Shown in pieces: positions 54,422 through 63,722 of a stretch of 64,000 bases of DNA. Source of the stretch: Promethearchaeota archaeon (GTDB lineage Archaea > Asgardarchaeota > Lokiarchaeia > Helarchaeales > RDOG01); the NCBI GenBank assembly GCA_011365055.1, contig RDOG01000012.1, positions 1-64,000 on the forward strand, read 5' to 3'. The stretch's first letter is position 1; the number at the start of each line of letters is the position of its first letter. The position numbers were made by a program, and so were the translations under genes. The notes under the pieces were generated by a model, which made no database searches, was not told the DNA's origin, and saw only the letters and a program-made list of their open reading frames with translations.

Positions 54422-55636
54422 TTATTCACCCTCCACCTTACCTTTAGTCTCACGTACACCGAGATATGAGTATAAATCTCCTCTCATATCATTTAATTTA
54501 TTCATTCGCCTCTTTGCAGAATTTAATTCATCATTAGTAACATCTCTTCCACCAAGTCCCAAAATGAAACTATGCACGATAGTTCCGTATGGATAAGTTA
54601 TTGGCAATAAACTATTTGATACTTGAGGAATCGGTGCTCCTAGTGCATCATTTTTCTCCAATACCATTATTTTTTCTATTTTATTCTCATCAAGGATTTT
54701 TCTTAATAAATCATCTGGAAATGGTCTATAAGCCCTTAATTTAATAAGCCCTATGTCTGGATTATCTCTCATCCACTCTTTTATGGTTCCACACATTGAT
54801 CCCATGGTAAGAATAACCGTTTTCTTGCCATCTACATTAAATGTTTCTACTCTTTTATAATTTCTTCCAGTAGCCTTTCCAAACTCTTTAAACTTTTCAT
54901 CCATTACTTTAGGAACTTCTTTTTTTGCAATGTCTATTGCTCTTCGTTGTTCCATGAAAAAGTCTGGTGTTACAACACCACCCCATGTTCCTGGTTTAAC
55001 CGTACTAACAGTATGTCTTTTTAATCTTGGAGTCAATCTCCTGACTGTTTCATCTGGGATGCATTTAAATCGTTGTGCTGAATGGCTTATTATAAATCCA
55101 TCATGACAAAACATTGTCGGAAATAAAGAACTTTCTGAAATACCACACGCTAAAATAGATGCGTCATAAGTTTCTTGTACGTTTTCTGAAAAAATCTTGT
55201 TCCAACCGTGATCTGCTAAAGTAACTTCCCAACTATTCCATATACTTAAGTTAGGTGCATTCCAAGCACGATTTGAAATCATCATATAAACTGGAACACG
55301 CCACCCAACCGCCATTGGTAAGGCTTCAAACATTAACAAGTAACCTTGTGATGCAGTAGCAGTAAATCCTCGAGCCCCGGCGGCAACTGCGGCAGTAATG
55401 TATGAACAAGCTGCCAATTCACTTTCTACATTTACAAATGCAGCTTTTAATCTTCCATGATTAACTACATCGCTCAGACCTTCAACAGATTGAGTTTGGG
55501 GAGTAATTGGAAAAGCACATATTACATCAGGATCTGTTTGTGTGACTCCTCCTGCGACTGCATAATTTCCAGTCATTACTAATATCTTTTCTTCCTTAAT
55601 TTCATCAAAAAAAGGTTCCATCGGTACTACACTCAA
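54422..55636 (-). CDS. porA: 2-oxoacid:ferredoxin oxidoreductase alpha subunit
   Basis: A 404-residue alpha subunit with the TPP pyrimidine domain (FPITPQTQSVEGL, VNVESELAACSYITAAVAAGAR, FTATASQGYLLM) and the C-terminal domain II with LTMGSMCGT and RPFPDDLLRKIL. Its order is normal. It overlaps the gamma/delta gene by 4 nt and precedes the beta gene by 3 nt, forming a tight operon. Confidence 0.93.
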   Translation of the reverse strand: MSVVPMEPFFDEIKEEKILVMTGNYAVAGGVTQTDPDVICAFPITPQTQSVEGLSDVVNHGRLKAAFVNVESELAACSYITAAVAAGARGFTATASQGYLLMFEALPMAVGWRVPVYMMISNRAWNAPNLSIWNSWEVTLADHGWNKIFSENVQETYDASILACGISESSLFPTMFCHDGFIISHSAQRFKCIPDETVRRLTPRLKRHTVSTVKPGTWGGVVTPDFFMEQRRAIDIAKKEVPKVMDEKFKEFGKATGRNYKRVETFNVDGKKTVILTMGSMCGTIKEWMRDNPDIGLIKLRAYRPFPDDLLRKILDENKIEKIMVLEKNDALGAPIPQVSNSLLPITYPYGTIVHSFILGLGGRDVTNDELNSAKRRMNKLNDMRGDLYSYLGVRETKGKVEGE

Positions 55637-56607
55637 TTTTCATGACCTCCTGAAACTCCTGCCACTCCAATTTCTTTTATCGTAGCCGTTAAGGCACCAG
55701 AGGGACAAATTTCAACACAACATCTACAAGCCTTACAATGAAAATTATCAATACCTGTAACCTTCCAAGTTCCATCTGGCAACTTCTTTCTATGCACTGA
55801 AAAATCCGGACAAGTCAAAAAACAACGTTGGCAATTAATACACTTATTTTCATCCCAATGTATGTGATAAATTCCCCATGTGCCTGTTTGTACTTTAACG
55901 GAACCTCCTGGAATATACCAAATGGCACCGACTTCCATGTCTTTATACCCTGGCAAATCAGGATTAACGTGACTCCACTCTTTTTTCTTTCCTTTTTCCA
56001 GATCCAAAGGAATTTTAACTTTATCCACTTCTACTTCGTTATATGCTCGTTCTACGACTTCATAATTTGGTTTTGCTATTCTCTCTGCAAAAACTCTTCC
56101 AATAGCTGCCTTTAATTCATCTAAAGTGAAAATCCCTGATACTTTACATACTGCACCTAAGATTGCCGTGTTTGTGATAGGTCTACCTATAATATCCATC
56201 GCAATTCCAGTAGCATCTATCTTTGCCACGTTTAAGTCTTTTCTATTGTAAGTCTTTTCAATTAATTTTTTTAAATTTTCAAAACTCATGGTGGTATTAA
56301 CGATAATCGTTCCACCTGGAGGCATCCCTGCAGTTAAATTTACACTTTTATCAAAAAAAAGGGTTTGATCCAGAACCCCAACATATTGAGGTGTGTAAAT
56401 AATAGTCTGAGCTTGTACCAAATCTGGATTCTTACTCATGGTTGCATAAGCCTCTGTAGGGCTTCCCATTCGTTCAGCGCCAAATTTTGGCTGAGCTCGT
56501 CCTACTTCTGAAGTAAAAGCTTCAACACAAAGCTGTGCTGCAGTAACGCCACCTTGTCCACCACGCGCATGAAATCTAATATAATAAACTTCATCAGATT
56601 CGCTCAT
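55633..56607 (-). CDS. porG: 2-oxoacid:ferredoxin oxidoreductase gamma-delta fusion subunit
   Basis: The N-terminal ~190 residues are the gamma domain (IRFHARGGQGGVTAAQL). The C-terminal ~100 are the delta ferredoxin domain with two [4Fe-4S] sets, CINCQRCFLTC and CKACRCCVEIC. Together with PorA and PorB this completes a three-gene enzyme that reduces ferredoxin while forming acyl-CoA. The gene order gamma-delta, alpha, beta is common in archaea. Confidence 0.92.
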   Translation of the reverse strand: MSESDEVYYIRFHARGGQGGVTAAQLCVEAFTSEVGRAQPKFGAERMGSPTEAYATMSKNPDLVQAQTIIYTPQYVGVLDQTLFFDKSVNLTAGMPPGGTIIVNTTMSFENLKKLIEKTYNRKDLNVAKIDATGIAMDIIGRPITNTAILGAVCKVSGIFTLDELKAAIGRVFAERIAKPNYEVVERAYNEVEVDKVKIPLDLEKGKKKEWSHVNPDLPGYKDMEVGAIWYIPGGSVKVQTGTWGIYHIHWDENKCINCQRCFLTCPDFSVHRKKLPDGTWKVTGIDNFHCKACRCCVEICPSGALTATIKEIGVAGVSGGHEN

Positions 56608-56811
56608 TGTATTATAAATCTCCTTACTTCATCCATTCTGAAAAATATCACTCGATTTGACCTTAAACAAGGAAAAATCGAATCTTAATAGTTTTAAAAC
56701 GTGGATTTCCTTTTTATGTTATAATTTTTTACTTTTAAAATTTACTAAATAAAGAAATTTTAATACTTTTTAATATCATTTAAGATAGTAATTTTTTAGA
56801 GAGATGATTAA

Positions 56812-57000
56812 ATGGTTAAAATAACTGTTGATTTGAATAAATGCAATGGAGATGGAATTTGCGTCGATGTTTGTCCATCTGGAGTTTATGAATTAGGTGA
56901 AGATGGGAAATCCAAAGTAATAAATCCTGATGAATGTATCGAATGTTTAGCTTGCCAAGATCAATGTCCTGAAAATGCTATAACTGTTGAAACAGATTAA
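56812..57000 (+). CDS. Ferredoxin with an Asp-ligated first cluster site
   Basis: A 62-residue ferredoxin. The second set, CIECLACQDQC, is complete. The first, C11-x2-D14-x2-C17-x3-C21, has Asp in place of the second Cys, as in Pyrococcus furiosus ferredoxin. The cluster there may interconvert between [3Fe-4S] and [4Fe-4S] forms. It is divergent from the POR operon and the likely electron acceptor for it. Confidence 0.93.
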   Translation: MVKITVDLNKCNGDGICVDVCPSGVYELGEDGKSKVINPDECIECLACQDQCPENAITVETD

Positions 57001-57041
57001 ATTCAACCCTTTTTTTATCTTATCTTTTACAAGGGATAAAA

Positions 57042-57680
57042 ATGAAAGAATTTTACGTGTTAGGAATAAATGGAAGCCATAGAATTGAACCGAGGAACAC
57101 ACATTATTTACTTGAAAGAGTAATGCAGCCTTTAAAAAAGAAAGAATATATTAAAACGGAGATTATAAGTTTAGGAGATAAAGAACTCAAATATTGCACC
57201 TCATGTTTTTCCTGTAACAAAGGACCATGTCCTATAAAAGATGATATGACTGAAATTTATCGAAAAATGTTAACCGCTGATGCAATCATTATCGGAAGTC
57301 CTGTATACATTTTTAATGTTTCCGCAAAAATTAAGACTTTATTTGATAGATGTCGTGCAATTTTATTTAGAGAAGAGAATTATAACGGAATTTTAAAAGG
57401 TAAAATTGGTGCAAGTGTTGTTGTAGGGTTTGTAAGAAATGGTGGTGCGGAATTAACAACACAAGCAATAAGAAATTTTTTTGATATTCATCAGATGTTT
57501 TATGCCGGTTATGTAATGGGATTCTCTGGACAGCAGGGTGGAGTTACAAAAGATATAACGGGAAAAGCTTTTGCCAAAACCATAGGGAAAAAAGTCTTAG
57601 AATTATTAGAATTACTTAAAGACGTGAAAGTTTCCAGAGACACGGAATTTGTTGAACAAATTCATAAAAAAGTAGATTGA
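57042..57680 (+). CDS. Iron-sulfur flavoprotein (NADPH-dependent FMN reductase family)
   Basis: A 212-residue flavodoxin-like protein: INGSHRIEPRNTHYLLE phosphate loop and the compact cysteine motif YCTSCFSCNKGPC near residue 50, which binds [4Fe-4S]. GSPVYIFNVSAKIKTLFDR is the FMN segment. Such proteins accept electrons from ferredoxin and protect anaerobes from oxygen or reduce unknown acceptors. It follows the ferredoxin gene by 41 nt. Confidence 0.9.
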   Translation: MKEFYVLGINGSHRIEPRNTHYLLERVMQPLKKKEYIKTEIISLGDKELKYCTSCFSCNKGPCPIKDDMTEIYRKMLTADAIIIGSPVYIFNVSAKIKTLFDRCRAILFREENYNGILKGKIGASVVVGFVRNGGAELTTQAIRNFFDIHQMFYAGYVMGFSGQQGGVTKDITGKAFAKTIGKKVLELLELLKDVKVSRDTEFVEQIHKKVD

Positions 57681-57717
57681 GAACTCATTGTTATTACTTT
57701 TATTATTTTTAATTTTA

Positions 57718-58155
57718 TTAAATCAGAATTTTTTCGAGAATTTCAACTGCATTTTTAACGAGTTTAGGACATATTCTATTGAATACTTCACGGTTGAATG
57801 CTTGTTCTCTTTCCTTCTTATCGCTCATATCAAATCCAATTAAATCCTTACAAATAATTGAACTATGATTGCCCTCAAATTCGTTTATGAACTCATTTGC
57901 AATAGAATAAGTCTTATTTTTAGATTCATTATCCCCTATTTTAGTCATCCCATATTTCAAACCAATTACCATTAATGCTCCCGTTACAGCACCGCATGTT
58001 CTACCACATCGTGCAATTCCTCCTCCAAAAGCTGCAGCAACTTTAAAAGCTAATTCTTTATTCATATCAAACTCTGCACCGAATGATGCTAAAACTGCTT
58101 GTGCACAGTTATAACCATTATTAAAGTAGTTGATTGCGTTATCTACTCTTTTCAA
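57718..58155 (-). CDS. C_GCAxxG_C_C family protein
   Basis: A 145-residue protein with the family motif AAFGGGIARCGRTCGAVTGALM and a NCAQAVLASF opening. Three or four conserved cysteines suggest a redox or metal role; the function is unknown. It is convergent with the iron-sulfur flavoprotein gene and followed closely by the glycosyltransferase in the opposite reading order. Confidence 0.88.
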   Translation of the reverse strand: MKRVDNAINYFNNGYNCAQAVLASFGAEFDMNKELAFKVAAAFGGGIARCGRTCGAVTGALMVIGLKYGMTKIGDNESKNKTYSIANEFINEFEGNHSSIICKDLIGFDMSDKKEREQAFNREVFNRICPKLVKNAVEILEKILI

Positions 58156-58167
58156 TTTTTCCTCTCC

Positions 58168-59394
58168 TTATTTTTTAATTAAATTTCTGTATTCTTTTAA
58201 TGTCATATTAGCTATTTTTGACCATTTAAAATTTTTTTTGATAGTATTTAATGCATTAAGAGACAGTTCTTTTGATAGATTCTTATCTTTAAGAATTTTT
58301 TCAATTGCCTCTGCAATTTCTTTTGGTTTTTTTTGCTTAACTAGAAGTCCATTATGTTTATGTTTAATGATATCATTAATTCCACCCACATTTGTACCAA
58401 TTACAGGGACTCCCGAAGCCATAGCTTCTAAAAGAACAATTCCAAGACCTTCAGTATCTCCTTCTTTATCAATTATTGATGGTAAGACAAATAACTTCGA
58501 ATTAGCATAAAAATAAGGAATATATTCACCTTTCACCTCACCCAAAAAAAATATTTGCCCCTGTAAATTTAATTTTTTAACTAATTCCTTTAATTTATTT
58601 TCCAAAGGACCAGTGCCGATTATTATTAATTTTATATTTTGAAGGGTTGTTGATAATTTCTTCATTGCTTTAATCAAATATTGAAAACCTTTCCGTTCAA
58701 TTAAACGACCAATGGTTAATATGACATCATTTTTTTCAAATAATTCCCGATCTGGATGTGTTGGTATATTATATGATGTAAACCTCTCTATATTTATTCC
58801 TGGATGGATAATTTTTTCATTTTTTATTTTATTTTGAATCTTTATTGATTCAATTCTTGTATTACTACTGTTAAAAATTATTAAATCTGCTTTTTTTAAC
58901 GATAACTTAATGAAAGGTTTTAAAAATGAATATTTTTTTGCTAAGAAAACGCCAGCTCCATGTACTGTTATAATTAATGGTCGATTGATTATGTATTTTA
59001 AAATTAATCCAAAAAATCCCATGGGAAAAACCCATTGGGTATGAATCAAATCAAAATTATTTTTTTTATGTAAGTTTAAGGCGCGTCTTAGAGTTTTAAT
59101 CATAAATTTCGCTAAATTAAATTTATTAGAATTGGATTCTTTCAAATGTTCTGCGAGAAATCCATCACCTAACACTTGTTTTTTAGGATCATTTGAATAA
59201 TTAATTCTAATAATTTCCAAATTATTAATTTTCTGAAATCTAGATGCATCTTTCATTTGGGGTGCTAAAATAACAACTTCATGTTTCAGTTGTTTAATTT
59301 CGTTAAATAGTTCAAATAAAAAAGGGGCAATATAATCATTAGGGTATCTTGGAAATGATGTTGTCAGTACCAATATTTTCATGTTCTTTAGCAC
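58168..59394 (-). CDS. GT4-family glycosyltransferase
   Basis: A 408-residue GT-B enzyme. The N-terminal domain opens with ILVLTTSFPRYPNDY, and the C-terminal nucleotide-sugar domain has LTIGRLIERKGFQYLI, the EGLGIVLLEAMASGVPVIGTNVGG signature, and GLLVKQKKPKEI. It transfers an activated sugar to a lipid or protein acceptor at the membrane. The start may be ATG 59394 or the internal ATG four codons later. Confidence 0.9.
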   Translation of the reverse strand: MLKNMKILVLTTSFPRYPNDYIAPFLFELFNEIKQLKHEVVILAPQMKDASRFQKINNLEIIRINYSNDPKKQVLGDGFLAEHLKESNSNKFNLAKFMIKTLRRALNLHKKNNFDLIHTQWVFPMGFFGLILKYIINRPLIITVHGAGVFLAKKYSFLKPFIKLSLKKADLIIFNSSNTRIESIKIQNKIKNEKIIHPGINIERFTSYNIPTHPDRELFEKNDVILTIGRLIERKGFQYLIKAMKKLSTTLQNIKLIIIGTGPLENKLKELVKKLNLQGQIFFLGEVKGEYIPYFYANSKLFVLPSIIDKEGDTEGLGIVLLEAMASGVPVIGTNVGGINDIIKHKHNGLLVKQKKPKEIAEAIEKILKDKNLSKELSLNALNTIKKNFKWSKIANMTLKEYRNLIKK

Positions 59395-59456
59395 TTCTCA
59401 TTTATGATAAATTATCTTGTAATGTATTTAATAAATGTATCTTAAGAAAAACTGCA

Positions 59457-60569
59457 TTAAAGAAATTTTTTTAGATGATTTAAAGCTTCTGGAAGGCTTT
59501 CAAAGCTTGTTATCTTATGGTTAAGCAATATTTTTTGTCCATCTTCAAAATTGGTGCCTATCATTCTTATAATTATATTTGCTTTTGTTTCGTTTAAAAA
59601 TCTTATAATTCCTTTAGCAATTTCATCACACCGAGTAATTCCACCAAAAATATTGATAAAAATCACGCTAATAAAGGGTTTTTTTGAAATTATTTTTAAT
59701 GCATGATAAATTCGCTCTTGGTCCGCTCCACCTCCAATGTCTAAGAAATTAGCAGGAACACCTCCAATATCGTTTATTGCGTCCATCGTACCCATGACAA
59801 GTCCGGCACCATTACATATTACCCCTACTCCGCGAGGATTCTCTAAATCAACATATGCCATGCCTCGAGATTCTGCTTCATATTCATCTGGTTTTAATTC
59901 TTCCCTTATCCGATGTTCAAATTGGGATTGTCGAAAAATTGAATTATGATCAATTCCTATATGAGCATCAAGAGCTATTAGACCTTTGCTCGTTAACCCA
60001 AGTGGATTAATTTCAACCAAATTCGCATCTATTTTAAACATGACTTGATAACAATTATTTATGATTTCTAATAGTTCATTTAAAATCAATTCAGGAAATT
60101 TAAGATACATTAATTTTGATCTTAATTGATCAAGATTTAATGGGGGAGCATATTCTAAATAAATTTTAAGGATTTCTTCTGGATTATTTTCAAATAATTC
60201 TTCTATATCTACGCCTCCACGCTTACTAAAAATTAATAATGGTTTTTCAACGTAATTATCTATCGTTATTGATAGAAAGAATTCCTCGTTTATCTCTATT
60301 GTTTCTTCTAAAAGAATTGATTTAACCTCATATCCTTTGAATTTCGAATTCTTTATTCTCTCATAATTTTCTCTTAATGAAGTATCATTTTCTATCTTCA
60401 CAACTCCTCCTATTTTTCCCCTTCCTCCTGTTAATACTTGAGCTTTCAACATTACAGGGAATTTTATATTTTCAGCATTTTTTAAATCATTTATTAATTG
60501 ACCATTAGGAATTTTTATGCCATTTTCTTTGAAAATCTTTTTAGATTCATATTCATATAATCTAACCAT
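59457..60569 (-). CDS. sucC: Succinate-CoA ligase beta subunit
   Basis: A 370-residue ATP-grasp subunit of succinyl-CoA synthetase. It begins YEYESKKIFKENGIKIPNG, and PVMLKAQVLTGGRGKIGGV and GGADQERIYHALKII are conserved. It is encoded 8 nt after sucD on the same strand. The pair makes ATP (or GTP) from succinyl-CoA, or runs in reverse in biosynthesis. Confidence 0.92.
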   Translation of the reverse strand: MVRLYEYESKKIFKENGIKIPNGQLINDLKNAENIKFPVMLKAQVLTGGRGKIGGVVKIENDTSLRENYERIKNSKFKGYEVKSILLEETIEINEEFFLSITIDNYVEKPLLIFSKRGGVDIEELFENNPEEILKIYLEYAPPLNLDQLRSKLMYLKFPELILNELLEIINNCYQVMFKIDANLVEINPLGLTSKGLIALDAHIGIDHNSIFRQSQFEHRIREELKPDEYEAESRGMAYVDLENPRGVGVICNGAGLVMGTMDAINDIGGVPANFLDIGGGADQERIYHALKIISKKPFISVIFINIFGGITRCDEIAKGIIRFLNETKANIIIRMIGTNFEDGQKILLNHKITSFESLPEALNHLKKFL

Positions 60570-60577
60570 TATTTCAC

Positions 60578-61438
60578 CTACAAAATTTCCGAAATTTTTT
60601 CTGATATTTGATAAGGGAGATTAACAACATGTACTCCTGCTTTTTTTAAAGCTTCAATCTTACTTCTTGCAGTACCCTTATTACCTACAATTAAAGCACC
60701 CGCATGTCCAAATCGTTTTCCAGATATAGTAATTGAAGAGCCAGCAATAAATGCAAAAATTGGTTTAGACATCTCATTTTTAATGAATTTTGCAGCCCTT
60801 TCTTCCCTAATACCTCCAATTTCCCCAATCATAATTATTGCTTTAGTTTGTGAATCGTTTTCAAAAAGTCTAAGAATTTCTATAAAATCTAAACCTATTA
60901 TTGGATCTCCCCCAATACCAACAGCCGTAGAAATGCCATGTGCATGCATGTTATATGCAATCTCATAAGTCAAAGTACCTGATCTTGACACTAGGCCCAT
61001 GCTGCCCTTTTTAAAATATTGATGTGGGATGATTCCTAGTTTACATACTTCAGGTGTTAAAATACCTGGCGAATTTGGTCCTATTATTTTCAACTTTTTT
61101 TTTAAAGCTTCATTAATTACAAACATTTCATCGAGAATGGGTAATCCTTCTGTAATAATAACAATTAATTCAATATTTTCATTGATTGCTTCTAAAATTG
61201 CGTCCTTAGAAAATCTCGCAGGCACAAAAATTATTGTTGCATTAACTTCATGTTCATTTTTTGCATCTTTTATTGATTTGTATATGGGAATTTTATGTAC
61301 TTCTTCTTTTTTAAGCGATTTTGAAGTACCTGCAACAATTTTTGAACCATAATCTTTCATAATTTTTGAATGAAATGAACCTTGGTTCCCCGTAATTCCT
61401 TGAACTAAGATTTTAGTATTTTTATTTGCAAGAATCAA
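60578..61438 (-). CDS. sucD: Succinate-CoA ligase alpha subunit
   Basis: A 286-residue subunit with the CoA-binding Rossmann part (ILVQGITGNQGSFHSK), GPNSPGI, and the phosphohistidine loop around RFGHAGALIVG near residue 240. The catalytic His is present. It precedes sucC, from which it is separated by 8 nt. The gene order sucD-sucC on this strand is normal for archaea. Confidence 0.93.
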   Translation of the reverse strand: MILANKNTKILVQGITGNQGSFHSKIMKDYGSKIVAGTSKSLKKEEVHKIPIYKSIKDAKNEHEVNATIIFVPARFSKDAILEAINENIELIVIITEGLPILDEMFVINEALKKKLKIIGPNSPGILTPEVCKLGIIPHQYFKKGSMGLVSRSGTLTYEIAYNMHAHGISTAVGIGGDPIIGLDFIEILRLFENDSQTKAIIMIGEIGGIREERAAKFIKNEMSKPIFAFIAGSSITISGKRFGHAGALIVGNKGTARSKIEALKKAGVHVVNLPYQISEKISEIL

Positions 61439-61571
61439 TTCAATCCCTTCTCTTCTATTAATTTGTAAAAGAAAATCCTATATTCAAGTTATAAAAATCT
61501 TTAAATTTATTTCTTTGTTTTAGAACGAAAAAGAAGTGAAAAAGAAATGGAAGAAATAATTATTGAGATTT

Positions 61572-62498
61572 TTAAATAAAATATTTCGCTACAGGTGCAA
61601 AAAATCTAATTATATCTTTTACACGTCCAGCATTTTCTTCAAAATCAACTAAATAATCGTTAAAATCTTTTGATTGAAATTCAAACAATTCTTGTGCTCT
61701 TGTCGTATCATACCAATCAGTATTAAAGACTTTCGTTGAAAATTTTTCCTTTTCAGGTTTAGGGAGATTAAAAATTGTAAATATTTTTTCAACTTGTTCG
61801 TGGAAATACATTTGACAGCTTTCTCCACCCCCAATTATAAAAATTTCCTTCGAACCTTTATTCGGTGAAATTGCAGCGTTTGTAAAAGCAGTAGCAACAT
61901 CGTGTGGATGAATAAATTCAACTCTTTGATCATAAGGGATTTCATACATTCGATTTAAATTTTCAGGTGATAACGAAAAATTTAAGTACATTGCCTCTGC
62001 AATTCTCAAAATAACCCAATCCTCCAATTTTGATTCCTGAATAGCTATTTCACATAAAGCTTTATGAGTAGAATAATTATCAGTAGGATTAATAGGTTTT
62101 TCTACAGTAATTGGTGGTTCAGACCACATTGTTGGACCAAATACTGTAATTGATGAAGCAAAAATAAATCTTATTCTGGGATTTATTTCTTCTACTGCTT
62201 TGATTAAATTTTTAGTGCCTTCTACATTGATTTCATATGCTTTTGGATGAGTTTCACTTACAGGAGGTAAGATAAAAGCCATATGAATGATGGCATCAAC
62301 TTCGTGAATTAAATCTCTATATGTCTCTGGCTGTGTAATATTACCAAATTTAACTTGTATTTCTGGCGTTTCATTAGCCAATTTTTTAGTTATTTTATTT
62401 AATAAATCAAAAGCTATAGGTTCATGATTTGATTTGATTATTGCCTCACATACATGTTTCCCGAGACTACCTAAACCACCAGTTACTAAAACTTTCAA
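61572..62498 (-). CDS. NAD-dependent epimerase/dehydratase (extended SDR)
   Basis: A 308-residue extended short-chain dehydrogenase: VLVTGGLGSLGKHV nucleotide loop, and a catalytic NYSTHKALCE segment, where Tyr and Lys (Y-x3-K) are in the normal spacing. Relatives act on nucleotide-sugars. The product is unknown; a role with the glycosyltransferase at 58168 is possible but the genes are not adjacent. Confidence 0.82.
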   Translation of the reverse strand: MKVLVTGGLGSLGKHVCEAIIKSNHEPIAFDLLNKITKKLANETPEIQVKFGNITQPETYRDLIHEVDAIIHMAFILPPVSETHPKAYEINVEGTKNLIKAVEEINPRIRFIFASSITVFGPTMWSEPPITVEKPINPTDNYSTHKALCEIAIQESKLEDWVILRIAEAMYLNFSLSPENLNRMYEIPYDQRVEFIHPHDVATAFTNAAISPNKGSKEIFIIGGGESCQMYFHEQVEKIFTIFNLPKPEKEKFSTKVFNTDWYDTTRAQELFEFQSKDFNDYLVDFEENAGRVKDIIRFFAPVAKYFI

Positions 62499-62658
62499 GT
62501 TAAACCACCGATTTATTTCACTAATTTTAAAAATATTTTTCTTTTAACATCCCTATATAAGAAATTTAATATTTACACTATATTTCAAGGAATTTTACGT
62601 TTAGTATAGAATATAATGAAGATAAGCTTAATGCTTGAAATAAGAGGTTAAAAAAAAA

Positions 62659-62784
62659 TTGACTACTTTATTTTTTTACTTATCAGTTGTTATTATGATT
62701 TTCAATTTAGTCGGAATTATTCATTTAAATTACAAGATCGGCACACTTATTAAACGCCATATTATAACGTTTATGGTGAATTAA
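62659..62784 (+). CDS. Possible 41-residue leader peptide or small membrane protein of the pyr operon
   Basis: A TTG-initiated frame whose stop directly abuts the TTG start of pyrB. AGAGGT lies about 9 nt before its start. The product has one hydrophobic segment (residues 3-23) and a basic end. It may regulate pyrB by coupled translation or be a real small membrane protein. It could also be chance, as no comparative data are available. Confidence 0.35.
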   Translation: MTTLFFYLSVVIMIFNLVGIIHLNYKIGTLIKRHIITFMVN

Positions 62785-63720
62785 TTGTCACACTCTTTTA
62801 AAGGAAGAGATATAGTCAGTATTAAAGATTTTACACGAGAAGAAGTCGATTATATTTGTAAAGTAGCAAATGGAATGAAAGATTTATATCTAGGGAAAGG
62901 TACTCCTCGACCCCTTAATGGCGAAATAATGTCATCTCTTTTTTATGAACCTTCTACCAGAACTAGATTAAGTTTTGAATCAGCAATGCTTAAATTAGGT
63001 GGAAATGTTATTGGTTTTTCAGATCCTACTTGGAGTTCTGCTGCTAAAGGTGAAAATATAAGTGATTCTATTAAGTGCATTGAATCATATTGTGATGTAA
63101 TAGTAATCAGACACAAGCTGGAGGGTAGTTCAAAATTAGCATCCGAAGTTGCAAATATACCTATTATTTGTGGTGGAAGTGGAACCAAAGAACATCCAAC
63201 TCAAGCTTTATTAGATATACTTACCATAAAAAATGAGGTTGGTGAAATAGATGGATTAAAAATAGCACTTGCAGGAGATTTAAAATATGGAAGAACAGTT
63301 AAATCACTTGCATATGCTTTATCATTATATGATGTTGAATTATTTTTTGTATCTCCAACTTTATTAAAAGTAAGATCTGAGGTTCTTAAATCACTTGATG
63401 ATGCAAAAATTAAATATTCTGAATATGAAGATTTAGATTCAATAATTGACAAAGCTGATGTCATTTATGCTACTAGAATCCAAAAAGAAAGATTTGTTGA
63501 AGAATCTGAATATGAAAAGGTTAGGGGCTCATATAAATTCGATATAAATTTAATGAAGAAAGGAAAAGAAAGCATGGTCTTAATGCATCCACTTCCTAGA
63601 GTTGATGAGATTGGATTTGAAGTAGATGCTTTACCTAATGCTGTATATTTCAAGCAACCATATTATGGTGTTCTAATGAGAATGGCATTATTGGGGTTAG
63701 TATTAGGAAAGGTGAGTTAA
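62785..63720 (+). CDS. pyrB: Aspartate carbamoyltransferase catalytic subunit
   Basis: A 311-residue enzyme of pyrimidine synthesis. Carbamoyl-phosphate motif STRTRLSFE, GTKEHPTQALLD, and HPLPRVDEI near the end are all intact. The start is TTG at 62785, immediately after the small upstream frame. pyrI follows after 2 nt, so the enzyme should be the allosteric type. Confidence 0.96.
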   Translation: MSHSFKGRDIVSIKDFTREEVDYICKVANGMKDLYLGKGTPRPLNGEIMSSLFYEPSTRTRLSFESAMLKLGGNVIGFSDPTWSSAAKGENISDSIKCIESYCDVIVIRHKLEGSSKLASEVANIPIICGGSGTKEHPTQALLDILTIKNEVGEIDGLKIALAGDLKYGRTVKSLAYALSLYDVELFFVSPTLLKVRSEVLKSLDDAKIKYSEYEDLDSIIDKADVIYATRIQKERFVEESEYEKVRGSYKFDINLMKKGKESMVLMHPLPRVDEIGFEVDALPNAVYFKQPYYGVLMRMALLGLVLGKVS

Positions 63721-63722
63721 AT

